From assembly GCF_037975245.1 (NCBI RefSeq), contig NC_092568.1, forward strand, positions 29,516,001 through 29,580,000: DNA of 64,000 nt, in the 5' to 3' direction. This DNA comes from Apostichopus japonicus (taxonomy: Eukaryota; Echinodermata; Holothuroidea; Aspidochirotida; Stichopodidae). The position numbers and the translations under genes were made by a program. Shown here in pieces: positions 31,702 to 52,600 of this stretch. Below the pieces are notes generated by a model. The model was given only the letters and a program-made list of their open reading frames with translations, ran no database searches and was not told the origin of the DNA. Numbering within the stretch: position 1 is the stretch's first letter; every line of letters begins with the position of its first letter.

Positions 31702-33356
31702 GAGAAAAAAAGGTATGTAAACAACTTTGTCAAAAGCAGTGTTTAATATGATTTATTTGTTTTTTTTATACATTGTAACCTTTTATCGTATAATTTTCTC
31801 AAACCACATATAAGGGATATGAACATATCTCCTGTAAACCTTGGGCAGTGCAACATTAGGTTAACACTTAGTTCATGGTCATTAACATGATGGGATGATT
31901 ACATGAGGTTTTTTTAATTTACATAATGTGACAAAGTTGTTTGCTATTAATGTTTGCATGTTATATTACCTTGAACAAGGTTTAAGTTTCATTTGGTATT
32001 TGTTATTGTTAAGTTTAGAGGGACTAAAGAAGCAGAACTGCCTCACAAACAGTGGTGCAGAACTAGTGTTCCACCATACATCATACATGCACAAATAGCC
32101 AAAAGCATGACTGATGTACATTTTTTGCCTGAGCAACTGAAAATTTAATACATATTGTAACATATTGGTGGTGCAAAAATATTTATTCACAGTGTTTCCA
32201 TTTATTGATGACTTTTCAGTGATTATAAGTCTTGTACTGTATGTTATAAACAGCTTTTCCTCATTCAAATCTAATGCTGTTTTGGTACAAGAACTACTGA
32301 GGAAATTATCACCTTTGGGATATGCTTGCAAGATTTTATTAATTGGCAGCTGGCCATAGGGTTTGTCTTGCCCCACCAACCCACTGCAAAATATCTTTGA
32401 TATTGTCTTTGACTTTTGACCATGACAAAGCCCCCACCAAACATTGAGCTTTCCAAAATATTTGATTTCTTACAGCCACCATTGATGTACTACATGTCTT
32501 CTTTGTATACCTAACATTTTATACAGTTGGTAACTATGGAATGTTGTTTATTTATATTCTTTAAAAACAATTAGAAATGCTAGCTAATAATCAAATTACT
32601 ACAGTGACTAAGGATATAAGTAGAGAGTGAGTGCATGCTCCAGTCTTGATTAACTTAATATTACAAACACTGCAGCAAACCTAGCTGTGAGATCAACAAT
32701 TAAAGTCTTTCAAGTAGTACAGAACATATTCCTCAGTGAACTAAAGTTTGTGCACATGAATAAATGATCAGTTGTTTTAGTTAAGTATGTCAGGATTTTA
32801 AGGAACATTGCTTAGTTTCCAATGATTCTCAATTGGTACATTAGCCTTAGCCTATGTTCTAGTGTTCATTGTTTGTTTAGTTTTATGGGTATCACATTAC
32901 TCTGATTTTTACTGTTACTATGATGTTCTAGTTGGAATAAAACAAAATGAATATCGATAATTATATGTGAAATAGAAGATCTTGCATGCTTTATTGTAAC
33001 ACCACTTTGTGATTTGAATAAATTAATTTATCATTAGGAATCGAAGTCTTATGTCATTTCTTTTATAGACTTCCTACAACTGCAAATGTAAATTCAGCTT
33101 TTGACCCATTTACGTGGTCAATTTTTTTGACCCAATCTGCTGGGCTGGTGGAGATTGCACTAACCACTGGGTCAAAAGCTGGGTCAAACTAGCATATGGG
33201 TCAAAGTAGCGTATGGGTCAAAATAACCCAGTTTTAGGTCAGATGTCAAATGACACAGATCCTTGGTCAAATTGACCCAAACCTGGGCTGGTGGAGATTC
33301 CACTAAGTTGCTGGGTCAAATTTGGGTCAAAAAATGACCCAAGTGTTTTTACAGTG

Positions 33357-34235
33357 TGCATGAGTACGCGCGATATATATACTGCATTGTGCCTATGCGC
33401 GTAGCCTAGGTCTATTCCCTGCTTTGAAGCGCGCAAGCGGACAAGGTCGGCCTAGTTTATGTATATAGTTACCCTTCACGCGACATTAGAATTTCACTAA
33501 TTGACAATGAGTGGTAGCCTTTCTAGTGTTAATAGTTAGTATAAAATGGACCAAAAAGAGAGAGGAAAGTTTCACAATGTTATCACTGTTAAAGTTGATT
33601 TTGGAGTCAGGACTCCAAGCTTAGTCTTGTTCAGTGGAGAGTTCACAAAATAATGTAGTCAGTTTAATTTCAAAAACGGTTTTGCCAGATTACGTAGCTT
33701 GTAATAATTTTTTCATTTGAAATAATTGTTACTGCGTGGATTGCCCTCTTCTTTACATATTTTATAGCTTATATGTCTACTCCGTCATTTATAGAGCATT
33801 TCCCCAACTGCATATCCCAAACATGTTATGTAAGTACAATGTATCGTGTTCGAGTACAAGTATGAGTACAAGGTCACGAGTACACGTACTATAGTACAAA
33901 GCCATGAGTAGCCTACAAGTACTGGCACGAGTACATGCTGTTAGTTACTTTGGCTGAGTACGAGTATGAATACAAAGCGTATTCAGTACGAAATTGAGTA
34001 CCGGAAGTCGGCTGCTTAAAGTAAATACATAATTTATTCATAAACGATCATAAAATTGAAGGCACTATAGATTACAGGAGAGACTGTACAACATATAATA
34101 AAGAAAGTTAATAAAAATTAATTAATAACAAAATTAATTGGAGTACAGGAGCGAGTTATGCTAATGGTTGTGTTTTCCCCATCTGGAGGTGACTGAGAAT
34201 TCTTTATATACTGGGAATCAACTTAGCAGTTATTT

Positions 34236-34237
<2 letters not shown>
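33357..34237. other. Non-coding sequence between transposon and SINE-like unit
   Basis: Apart from the GAGTAC array (33843-34010) nothing is recognizable. Confidence 0.45.
33843..34010. repeat. Degenerate GAGTAC/AAGTAC tandem array
   Basis: The words GAGTACAAG, GAGTACACGTAC, GAGTACGAGTA and AAGTAC recur irregularly about every 10-25 bp over 170 bp. GTAC is self-complementary, so the array can fold. It may be part of an unrecognized transposon. Confidence 0.55.
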
Positions 34238-34239
<2 letters not shown>

Positions 34240-34298
<59 letters not shown>

Positions 34299-34381
34299 GG
34301 CCTATATATATATATATATATATATATATAGGCCTATATATATAGGCCTATAAATATAGGCATATATATATATATATATAT
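34240..34381 (+). repeat. (AT)n microsatellite with TAGGCCTA palindromes
   Basis: AT runs are broken by AGGCCT, which keeps the tract self-complementary. TAGGCCTATA recurs at about 34297, 34330 and 34344. Confidence 0.9.
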
Positions 34382-34417
34382 TTCCTTACCGGTTTCGAAC
34401 CTCTGGACAAACAATCA

Positions 34418-34490
34418 GCGTCCATAGCCTAGTGGTTAGGGTGTCCGCGTACAGAGCCGAAGGCCCGTGGTTCGAATCCCGGTGGAGGCT
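34418..34490 (+). repeat. tRNA-like sequence, probable head of a tRNA-derived SINE
   Basis: The span is 73 nt. The outer 7-bp arms GCGTCCA and TGGAGGC pair with one mismatch. An A box (TAGCCTAGTGG) and a perfect B box (GGTTCGAATCC) are in the right places for RNA polymerase III, and a T6 terminator follows at 34496-34501. The anticodon and T stems pair poorly, so it is unlikely to be a working tRNA gene. SINE heads and tRNA pseudogenes decay this way. An AT microsatellite lies directly upstream. Confidence 0.65.
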
Positions 34491-34501
34491 GAAAGTTTTT
34501 T

Positions 34502-42560
<8,059 letters not shown>

Positions 42561-42740
42561 TTTATAAAAAAAAAAATGTAGAAAAAACAGAACTATCCAT
42601 AATTTCATCTATTTGATTTTTTTTTTGAACGAACAGATGGTGTTTATTCTTAATTTATATACCAAAATAAAAAAAAACCCAGCTTAATATGATTTGCATG
42701 AGTTCTGAGAAATTCTTCATCAGCAATTTTGCCGTTAACA

Positions 42741-42772
<32 letters not shown>

Positions 42773-44622
42773 AATATATAATTTTTATGGCTACAAATTT
42801 ATAAAGTCCTATATATATTTGTGTATAAGTTATCGTTGATAGATGTTCTCTACATGATTTTACATAATAAACTCTATGATCTCCGTTTTAATTAACAGAT
42901 TTCTTCACGTAACATGCTCGTATTAATTACAGGAAGCATTGGCGCTTCTAAATATTCTTACAAGCTGTAAATCTTAATATATTTTGATAGTTTTATATTA
43001 AGTCACGTGCGGAAGTGTGAATTGCTAGTCACGTGCGTGCCAAAATCGGGTTAAAACTTGATGAAAAATACATGAGTTTCGAAAAGGGAAAAGCAATGTT
43101 TTTGATGGTGAGCTATAACCTGTCACCTCGATGAATCATAACCGATGCGCCAAACTTTTGATATCAAGATTTCAGAAAAGACATATAAGGAACATATATA
43201 GTTGGAGTTATTTCAACTTAAAATTTAAATAGTATTTTGCTTACTTTCGGTATCTTTTGATTGTATTTGACTTGTTTCATTATATAATATTTTCTTTCTT
43301 GAGTAAAAGGGAGAGAGAGAACGTGTATGTGTGTGTGTGGGGGGGGGGGTGGACATTGGACATTCAATATTGGCTTTCAAACGTTTACTTGAAAGCAGTC
43401 GATCTGTTCGAGTTCATTCGTATAAATTTTAAACATAATTGTTTGGCTGCAATTCCTTTACGCGATATATTCAAGGCACTACAAAGCAAGTCAGGCAGGT
43501 GAATTTATTTCAAACATGCATGAATATAAGTCAATGAACAATATAAAACTGGCTGGATTTTAATTATAAATAAAAGCAAACAATTTTCTAAATAGTTAAA
43601 ACCAGATTCCGAACTAGGGGTGTCTTGGTTAGTGATCGTTTCCCTTATGGATACTGGGGTGATTAAAAAAAGTGTATTTATTCAAAATTCAACTCCCTTT
43701 TTCTTTTTATTTGTAGATTCTTCACTTTGCCCTCCTGTCTCTTAATATGTTAACGTATTAGCTTTGGCGTGTATGATAGATGATATATTTCATTCTTCTA
43801 TCCATCCGCTTTAAACTTCCGTACTGAATCATTAGCAGAAGAACCCCCAAGTTAGCTACCCCCGTCCCCACTCCCACCACACTCAATATATCAGTATCGA
43901 CTATATAGTATGTGTGTCTACCAAATCATTGGGGGCAAAATACAATTATTTTCAGGAGGCACTTATTTATTCTCTACACAAAAATGAAATGATATCTTGC
44001 TATATATAATTTGTCAGGGATATTTAGATTAATGAAAACTGAAAGATGGATATTCGTGTGGTAGAAACGTATTCAAGATATTTAGTAAGTAAATTATGAA
44101 CATTCCACACAGCTGCCATGGTAACTAGGTAACGTTACCGAATGGGTGTTTAACGTGACGGATTATCCATAATAGGCAGACTGAAGTACCCGTCGTGTCC
44201 CCTAAGTTTCAGGGCCCCAGGAACACTTCCAGACAGACATATCAACTGTCTATATATTTTTAGTTTTTGCAGGTTAATCCGGGATGGATGGGGGTTGATG
44301 TAATGGAGGATGATGGTGGCGGATAGGCAAGGTGGAAGTCACGTGGTGGGCTAGGGAGTTAAGGGAGTTTTGCTGCTTTGTTTTGCTGCTAGTTTATCGT
44401 TTTAAGATCTCACCACATCAAAGTTGATTAATTGGTCAAAGTCTCATTACAAAATAATGAAAGAAAGAGGAGAAGAAAATATTGAACATGTCTGTACTTT
44501 ATTTTGTATTAGTATAGTTTACTGCAACATATAGAGATAGGTATTCATTATCTATTTTAGGTGTTTACTTACTTTTCACCACTCCTGCTTTTCTTGCCAC
44601 GATCATTCATGTGTGGTATTGC
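42561..44622. other. Gene-free AT-rich sequence
   Basis: A short (AT)n at 42739-42764, (TG)n with a G run at 43327-43350, and, at 44112-44139, an X-box-like GCTGCCATGGTAAC next to the 12-bp palindrome GGTAACGTTACC. Confidence 0.45.
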
Positions 44623-44630
44623 GTGCGATT

Positions 44631-45644
44631 CGGGGACGTTGCTAGGGTCTTGTGATGGGGCGGGGGTGTACAGGGGGTAGGAAGCTTCCAACAAGTGGGG
44701 GGGCACAACATCGGAGGGGCATTTTCTCATTCCGCAACCACCACTCATTATGCTATAAACCGAAACACAAAGGCCATATAACTTTAAATATATATGATGT
44801 GTTAGTATGCTATCAATACTATTATGGTGCGCTGTAACATTGATTTTTTATTTATTGAGATTGTTTATTGTTAACCGTGCTACAAAAAAGATATTGGATG
44901 CCATTTCAAAAATAGCATGTACAGACTAAAAATAAATAATTAAAATAAAATATGAAAATGAACAAGGCTTAATATATCCAAAAGATAGTTCTTCATCAAA
45001 GGGGCACATTTTATTTGCCAGTAGGGCACATTTGCTCTTTTGGAAAATAGTGGGGGCACGTGCCCCCAGTTCCCCGGCTCCTACCCCCTGGGGGTGTAAA
45101 ATCATAATATTCCAACCAGAGTCATCATTTTCCAACTGGGTGGATTCGCAAGGAGGTTTTCAATATACCGCAAGTTCTAATTTTCAGCGGCATAAAACGA
45201 GTGGGTTGTCAATTCTTTGTACCTCAAATATGCTATACTGAAGATTTAGTAATATGATAAGATGATAAATCGAACGCCAATTGGCCGTATTCAGACAATT
45301 TTAAAGTTAATTTGTATTATTTTCAACTTTATTATGGGTTTTTCAAAGGAGTTAGAAAAAAGATGATTTCAGTTAATTGTAAGTTCGAATTTCGTCAAAT
45401 CTTGTAGTAATAATGTAAGCCTAAAATTAGAAATAGCCTATTACAAATAGCCTAATATCATTGACTGAGAAATCATAGTGCGATCACCTTAAATTATTTT
45501 AAGAGATGTTGCATAGATAACATTTTCCAACTGTCATGTTTTTGACCACAGATTATCCACCTATTGAAGATTCAAGCCAAATATTGGGGATGAGACACCC
45601 CCACACCCCACACCCCCTCCACCCAACCTGTAGCTACGTCCCTG
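44631..45644. mobile_element. hAT-like non-autonomous transposon
   Basis: The left end CGGGGACGTTGCTA and the inverted right end CAGGGACGTAGCTA match at 12 of 14 positions. The flanks GTGCGATT (44623-44630) and ATGCGATT (45645-45652) form an 8-bp duplication with one mismatch. The 1014-bp body has a poly-G tract near each end and no long open frame. The two changed end bases suggest an old, immobile copy. Confidence 0.78.
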
Positions 45645-45652
45645 ATGCGATT

Positions 45653-46612
45653 CCTGACGTTACGTAAAACTCTAAAAATGTCTTTAAGATATTTCTTTCC
45701 AGAAAGAAAACTTTGAAGCAAATGTTTGACTTTCAAAAAATTGTAAAAGGAGCGATGAAATCCCTCAGTTTACAGAGAATCTCGTATTCATAGAAGCACG
45801 AAACTTTAACAACAAAATAGAGATACTTTTTTTTCTGAGCCAAAATGTGGTAAATATTCTAAGGTTTTTTTATTTTCTTTCTTTACGAAAAAGGTTTGAT
45901 CCTCTTCCTATATTCGTCAAAATTTACTGCCATAAAGAAACGCTAGAAATATCACAATCTTATCATTTGTTTCAAGAGATTAACTTTCTCGGAGGAAGAT
46001 TGTTTATAAATGTTTCATTAATGTCATGGCTTCGTTTACAATAGAAGTAAACGAACGTGCGATTGTTTTTAATCTCTTGTAACCGTTCAGGATGAGGTGA
46101 CTTTCAAATTAATATATGAGTGATCTTTTTTAATCTTTTGACTTGTATATTTTGCCACATTATTCATTTATGGATATGCTTATATCATTCCAACACTAAA
46201 ACACAATACGAGATGAGGTTGAAAACTCTTAGCTTTGTTTACAAAATCTTGCCATCAAGAAATAAGAGAAGAAACATTTTGGTGTTTAACCCTCCGAACA
46301 AGAGGTTTTGATTTATTCATTAAATTACGTTATTGAGACCCCAAGACAAACCGCCGCTTACATGAAAATTGAAAACAATGGATATAAAGAGCCACTTACA
46401 ACGTGTCATTCCGGAACAGCTATATTTCATCAGGCATTCCATTAAACTGTAAAACAAAAAGCTCACTCATGCAACATAATTGATAATTTCGTAAAATTCC
46501 AAAGTTTACAAATATTTTAACAATTGGGTCGATCGTACCACTTAGCAGGCTACGCAAATTACCGCTTGGTTAGCGAAGTAGATACATGAGCAGGACTCTC
46601 ACATGAGACGTC

Positions 46613-46617
<5 letters not shown>
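45653..46617. other. AT-rich non-coding sequence
   Basis: No gene or element recognizable. Confidence 0.5.
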
Positions 46618-46681
<64 letters not shown>

Positions 46682-46752
46682 TATATATATATAGATATAT
46701 ATATATATATAGATATATATATATATATTAAATATATATATATATATATATA
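46618..46752 (+). repeat. (AT)n microsatellite with TATAGATA interruptions
   Basis: AT run broken by AGAT steps; about 135 bp. Confidence 0.95.
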
Positions 46753-47356
46753 AGTATACGAATTCGACGAAATAATCACGGTGGTTAGCGAAAGAACGCA
46801 ACTCCCAAGAGTCATTAGAACACAGGCGATCTCTCTCGCTATCCATTATTAAGCCGTATTCTATATACGAAATAATTTGGGTGGTAATCAGATATTCTTG
46901 TGTACCGCCATTTATATCTTTTGAAGCAAAATGGTAACACTTTCAAAAATGTCAAAAACTGAAAAAATATGAGAGGACACAAACATCGGGAATTAGATTC
47001 TTGCTTTTTTTAATATTCTACTTGCTCTCGGCGGGTTTGCTATTAAAATATTTCTCCCTCAGTTATGCACATTAAAAGAAAAAGGAGCAACAAATAGCTT
47101 ATTATTATTATTATATTTATTTCAATTTATATCCATTTGTATAGAATCAGTCCGAGCAGAATGCAGTTTATAAACATTAAGGAAGCATATACCGATATAT
47201 ATACGCTTTTAAAGGAACATGAAGTTGACTAAAATTGAATAATTCGCTCACTGACTATACATATGATTCCCCTATTATAATCATCGTCCATATAGCTATT
47301 TGCACCATCAGCTGTTAACTGTATACGGTTGATTCGGGGCGAAGAAATTGACTAAT

Positions 47357-47358
<2 letters not shown>

Positions 47359-47413
<55 letters not shown>

Positions 47414-47447
47414 TATATATATGTATTATATATATATCTATATATTT
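47359..47447 (+). repeat. (AT)n microsatellite
   Basis: AT dinucleotide run with small interruptions. Confidence 0.95.
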
Positions 47448-49127
47448 TTGTAAATAATTAATGTACCTTGACACCAATGTTGTTTATCGCGATAGCTTCA
47501 CAAAGTGTAACAGACCGTTCATTCGAATTGTAAATCAAATTTTACTTCTTCTGCTGGATGTCTTAACATTATGCGTAACGTTTACAAGTGCATGACTTTA
47601 AGGGAAAAACTATAGCATGTAGAGTTAATGACCATTCCAAATACCGAGAACAGGGGTCAAATGGATTATAGTCACGTGATCCGGGGTCAATTAGGGGAAA
47701 CGGAAAAATATGGGATAAATATAGGATACTGTATTTTCTTCTTTGCATAATATACCTATTGAAGGAAAACATGAAGCTTTCCCAAAGAGGGTGGGGGTAT
47801 ATACTGTCCGGTGCCATAACTGTGCCTGAGACCGACCTGCATGGCGTCAATGCATGTTAGGATGTATGTATAGGATATGGGATGAAGGCTGAAGCTGTGA
47901 TTGCCAATTACAGTCGAGTCAATCACCATTATAACTGTTTAGATTAGACAATACCCGTTACTGGATGTTTATATAGACCATTGCACTGGTAATTGGGTGA
48001 TACCGTGGGTAAGGTACATGGGTAACTTAGGTATAGAGGAAATGAAATGATATCATGAAACAGAAATAAATATTTTAGGTAACTTTAAGATATTCCATAA
48101 GATTATTAATAGTCTGTAAGGAGGCAATCGACAACCTTTAAAGATAACTCGAGTCAACATTACCAACAATCGCTGATATGTTCATAAAGTTTCTAAACCA
48201 GAAGGAACAAGACCCGAAATAGCACAAAATAAAAGTATACACCGCACACTTATATGAGTTTTATTATATATTCCAAAAAAAGGACAAAAAAAAATCCTTT
48301 CAGTTATAATGCAGAATATAAAAGATTGAGAAAAAATATCGATTGACTAGAATAAGATTTGAACCAGTGGCCTTTGTATTCCTGCATGCTAAAACTATGG
48401 GGTTATTTTATACCTCCACAATTTTACTGAGAATTAACCATTTCATTTCTTTCTCTAATAAAGAAATTAGTGAGCAAAAACGATCATAACACAAAAATGT
48501 TTTATCATAAAACAATTAAAAAAAAAGATCTGCAACGACGCGAATGTCCATTTCGATAATTTAGTACAAAAATTTATTTAAATGATTAATTATAAGAATA
48601 GTTATACATTTTTGCTCGCTTCGTCAGATTTGGCAAGATTATACCCTCTCCCATGAGAAAATTGACAAATCTATGCATTTCTCAGCAAACGGTATATGTA
48701 AACAGTGTTGTTTGATATATATTTTTTTTTATATAAACAAAAGAGGTAACGTCGCTAAATTAATATATAGTTTAGGTAAGAACATCAAATGGCTTCACTT
48801 GGAATGCTCCTGCATGCGTGCGCAGGACGGAAGTTTTGATTGGCAATTTCACGGGTCAAGTTCAAGACATTTACGTTTTAAATTTAGCTGAGAATAATGA
48901 AAGTAAATAGAAGAAAAATATTGATGTCTTTAGAGATATGATCCCAGCTTATAGAGAAAATGAAATAATTGAAAACACATTGACCTGAAATATGATTACA
49001 AAAAACAAACAAGAAAACTCTGTTTCTGGTATAAAAGACTGTGTAACTCTATATGCGGTATCTAAATCATATGAATTGTTAAACAAACTATCCACGATTG
49101 ATACACTGTGTGTATTGAGTGCATATA
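47448..49127. other. AT-rich non-coding sequence
   Basis: No gene recognizable. A weak tRNA-like T-arm is seen on the minus strand near 48360. Confidence 0.45.
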
Positions 49128-49135
49128 CTGTATAC

Positions 49136-49639
49136 CAGGGGTTCCCTTACTGGATGCATGAATCCCCAGGGGGGTGCGTGAGTCCGTCCCAGGGGGTTCG
49201 TGAGACGTTTCTGAAAGTCAAAACTAGAGTACTTTTTGTTGAACTTAAATCAGATACCGTATATCATATAATTTAGTAATGTACAAAAGTCGTACCTATC
49301 GACAAACTCCTTTCGCGTTCCATATTACGCATATGTTGCCATAGTAGTACCGTATCGTGCATGTGATAAAAACACAGGAGCATCCGTCTCATCGTGTGTG
49401 ACCGGTGATCGATGCGTCATACAATTCGTGATCTGATCTTGAAGTTTCCAAATAAATATTTGTTTATCTGTGGTTTTTTTCATTACAATATTACACTATC
49501 AACTTGATCTTTTACGAAGCACTGTTATGCGTATTATAGTATAATAATGACTCAGATCGTGTCTCGAAAAGTTGGGGGCTCGTGGACAACTCTGACATCC
49601 ACAGGGGGTTCGTGGGGGGATAAAGTTAGGGAAACCCTG
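49136..49639. mobile_element. hAT-like MITE with perfect 8-bp target-site duplication
   Basis: The left end CAGGGGTTCCCTTACT and the inverted right end CAGGGTTTCCCTAACT differ at two positions. CTGTATAC stands on both sides (49128-49135 and 49640-49647) without a mismatch. The 504-bp element has paired GGGGGTTCGTG-type motifs near both ends and no coding capacity. The CAGGGGTTCCC start is a common hAT terminus in animals. Confidence 0.88.
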
Positions 49640-49647
49640 CTGTATAC

Positions 49648-52600
49648 CTTCAGTCTGTGTATAGGCCATATATGGCTAATATAGGTATAATGACAAGAAA
49701 TACTTGGTGCTTCCGGGATGAACAGCATCTACTCTCTCTAATTTAAGAAGAGCATCAAATCCCACTTAATGACAAAAGCTTTTATATAATCTTGAACCAT
49801 TAAGTTTTTCTTCTGTCATTGTTTTGTATTATTTGTATCGTTTCTAATTGTCATTTGCGCCGTGAACATTCTTTGAGTGGTGTGTGCGCATTATAAGTCG
49901 TATTATTATTATAATTATTATTAGATGGATCTATAACAGAATAACGTGAATTCACTTGCCATGTGACATTGTAATCCGTTAATCTGCATGATAGTTTTTC
50001 CAGACCGTTTTGTTTTTATTATAATTTCTCCGAGATTTATGGTATACATATTTACAGTTTATTAAAGGCATTTTGATTTGTGCAATATGTATTCCTGTAT
50101 GTTATATATACATCAATTACTTGTGTATGAAATTCTTACAGATTCTATATAAACGTTGACTTTTTCAGCATTATCCAATTGAATGTAAAAATGACATAAC
50201 TATATATCACATGTATAGTACTTTATAAATTTCGTTATACCGCCACCCCCTAGGCATTTTCCATATCATGGAAACATGTATTTATTTACTGTTTATTTAT
50301 ATATTAATTTTATAATATTACTGCGAACCTCCTCCATGCTTGAGAATACTCTAGGGGGTATATTGCTATATAGAAAAGTGTATGTATATTTTAAAACGTT
50401 TCAAATTTAAAGCAAATCTAAATATAATATTTGAGTGGCAATAGTGATCACCAATGAATTTACCAAAGATAACAATCAATAGGGTAGTAAGTGGGTCTCC
50501 AGGACAAACAGTGTCAATGTCCAGGCGGATATTCACTCACGGAGAACAAGATGAAACTATAAAATTTGCTTGAATTCTAAAAAAAAGAATATATTTATAG
50601 AGCAGTCCGAACAAATTACCTATCGCCTTATTTTGTATGAAATGAGGCGCGAGACATGGTGACTTGGGATATGAAATACTGACCAGAAAGTTATCACTTT
50701 AAGCAATGGAAAATATTTTCAACAAGTTTTATTTAGGTAGCATTATTACTAAACATAAACAATATAGCCTATCAAACCTTTTTGTTTGAGTACACAAAGG
50801 GGGAATAATGATGTGAAATGTACGGGAAATATAAGGTAGTAAATTGCTCATAAGTTCGTTTAAAACTTCATATTAAATACAAAATATATCAAATGATTGT
50901 ATTAAAGTCATTTTTCAAGATTTTTGTCCTTTCAAGTATACTAAACAACGGCTACCCACTACTACACTTGAACAAGTCGAAGGTAGGAATTCATCTCCAT
51001 AAAGAAAAATGTTATTGGCATGGATTGCTTGATAAATACTAAAAGTAATGCCAAACTTCTGACGAAACTGACAGTTAACGGTGTCATAACGTTGGATTAA
51101 TGGCTGATATAATGCTTTATTCTCTCTCTCTATAGGAATTAAATTCGCAGTCAAAAGGCAAGGAGAGAAGAGCCTGGGCTATCCCAACTAAAATGTTCAC
51201 AGACCATCCTATTCACTCCCAGACACTAGCGACCCCCCCCCCCCCCCACCCTCCCCCACATACACGCACACCGCATTGAAACCATTTTTAGTAGTTTTCA
51301 AGTTCAATACAAGAATTCATCTCCGTAAGGAAAATAATGAATAAGTCTGAAATCAATCAGAACATTTTGTTCAATCATTCAGGAAATTCTAAAGCATGTA
51401 GTAAGTATATCATAACGGTTATTAATAACATTTTGGATGTTCAGCTATTCATGTTACCTTTAGCAAGTCCGAAGGCAAGGGGAATGGGGGAGAGGAATTT
51501 CCCATCGAAATTTTCTTAGACCGTTCTATAGTTACCTCCCTCTTACCACCCCAAAACCGTCCCTACCTCGTCAGCAATTTCCAAACTTTCTTTCAAAATT
51601 AAACGTTGTTATTACCTGTCTAACGTAGCATGACAGATTATCTCCCGAAGGATAAATCTGTTAACTTCATGTCCTCCTTGGTGAACACGAAACGAAATTG
51701 TCAAGAGAAATTTCAAGAAAATATCAATATTGCTTCTTTCGAGCGGAATTATAATGAAAACGATTAATAACGTACTTAATATGCTCAGTTAGTGTCCTGT
51801 TGTCTTTATAAAGAAATAGGTGATCGCGTGAATTAGTGTGCATAGATTGTCATTCCTCTACCCCTCCCTACTCTCCTAAGACTACCCCAGTGACGTAAAA
51901 CAAGTGAACATAATGGCTTTCGTCCTCAAGTAAGCTGTACCATCAAGCCCTTTTTTCAAAACCTTTTGTAAATCTGCTAAAACTTCGTCATTTAAAGAGT
52001 AACAGTCAGTCGAAGCATTCTTAATGCATGAATGTTAGTTAGTGACTTTAATATTTCGTGGCCCAGACTCCTTGTTATCACATAAGTGCTATAAATAATC
52101 ACACGCAAAACAAAGAAATCAAAAATTTATTTTTCCTTCATTATTTAAAAATGACTCTTGTCACGGTAATGAACGCCAAACTCTGTTGCTTTTAAATGAG
52201 ACATTTTAAGTTTCTCATGAAGATATAAGACTTTTAAAGGAAAATAAACCAACTGTTAAACGTTTGAACATGGATGATCGTTTGTTTTGGTCTGTTTATC
52301 ATTTTTAGGGGAATTACAGATTTATTGCTTCCAAATATGTTAGAAATTCCAATAACTTTTGGTCACACATATTCAAACTTTAACAAGCATTTGACTACTA
52401 TGCACCAACTAAAGCTCTTTCCTTCGGTGAGGAGGAATCCTAGTTTCTACTTTAAAAAATTATCAATATGCGAGAATGATCACGTGAGAACCTCCCCCCC
52501 CCCCCCAAGAAAAAAAGGTAAATTTTTAGCAATGTTTTATCATTTAAAGCTGAAAGCTATTACGATGACCCCTCTAAGCCAGGTTTTAATCCCCCTCCCC

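Larger units (their letters stand above)
29671..33356. mobile_element. CACTA-like DNA transposon with subterminal TGGGTCA repeats
   Basis: The two ends are inverted copies: CACTGTAAAAACAC, then C or T, then TGGGTCATTTT at the left, and its reverse complement ending at 33356. A 2-bp TG lies on both sides, a target-site duplication size allowed for the CACTA/EnSpm group. About four TGGGTCA/TGACCCA motifs lie in the first 160 bp and about ten lie at 33098-33340, the subterminal repeat layout known from CACTA elements, where they bind the transposase complex. The 3.7-kb body carries exon-like coding segments (30796-30969 and 31372-31701) and a nested MITE (30436-30686). I see no recognizable transposase, so it is probably non-autonomous. 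Confidence 0.75.

Noticed and set aside
48350..48420. tRNA-like T-arm on the minus strand (GGTTCAAATC)
   Set aside because: No acceptor stem or A box can be matched. Too decayed to call a tRNA or SINE.
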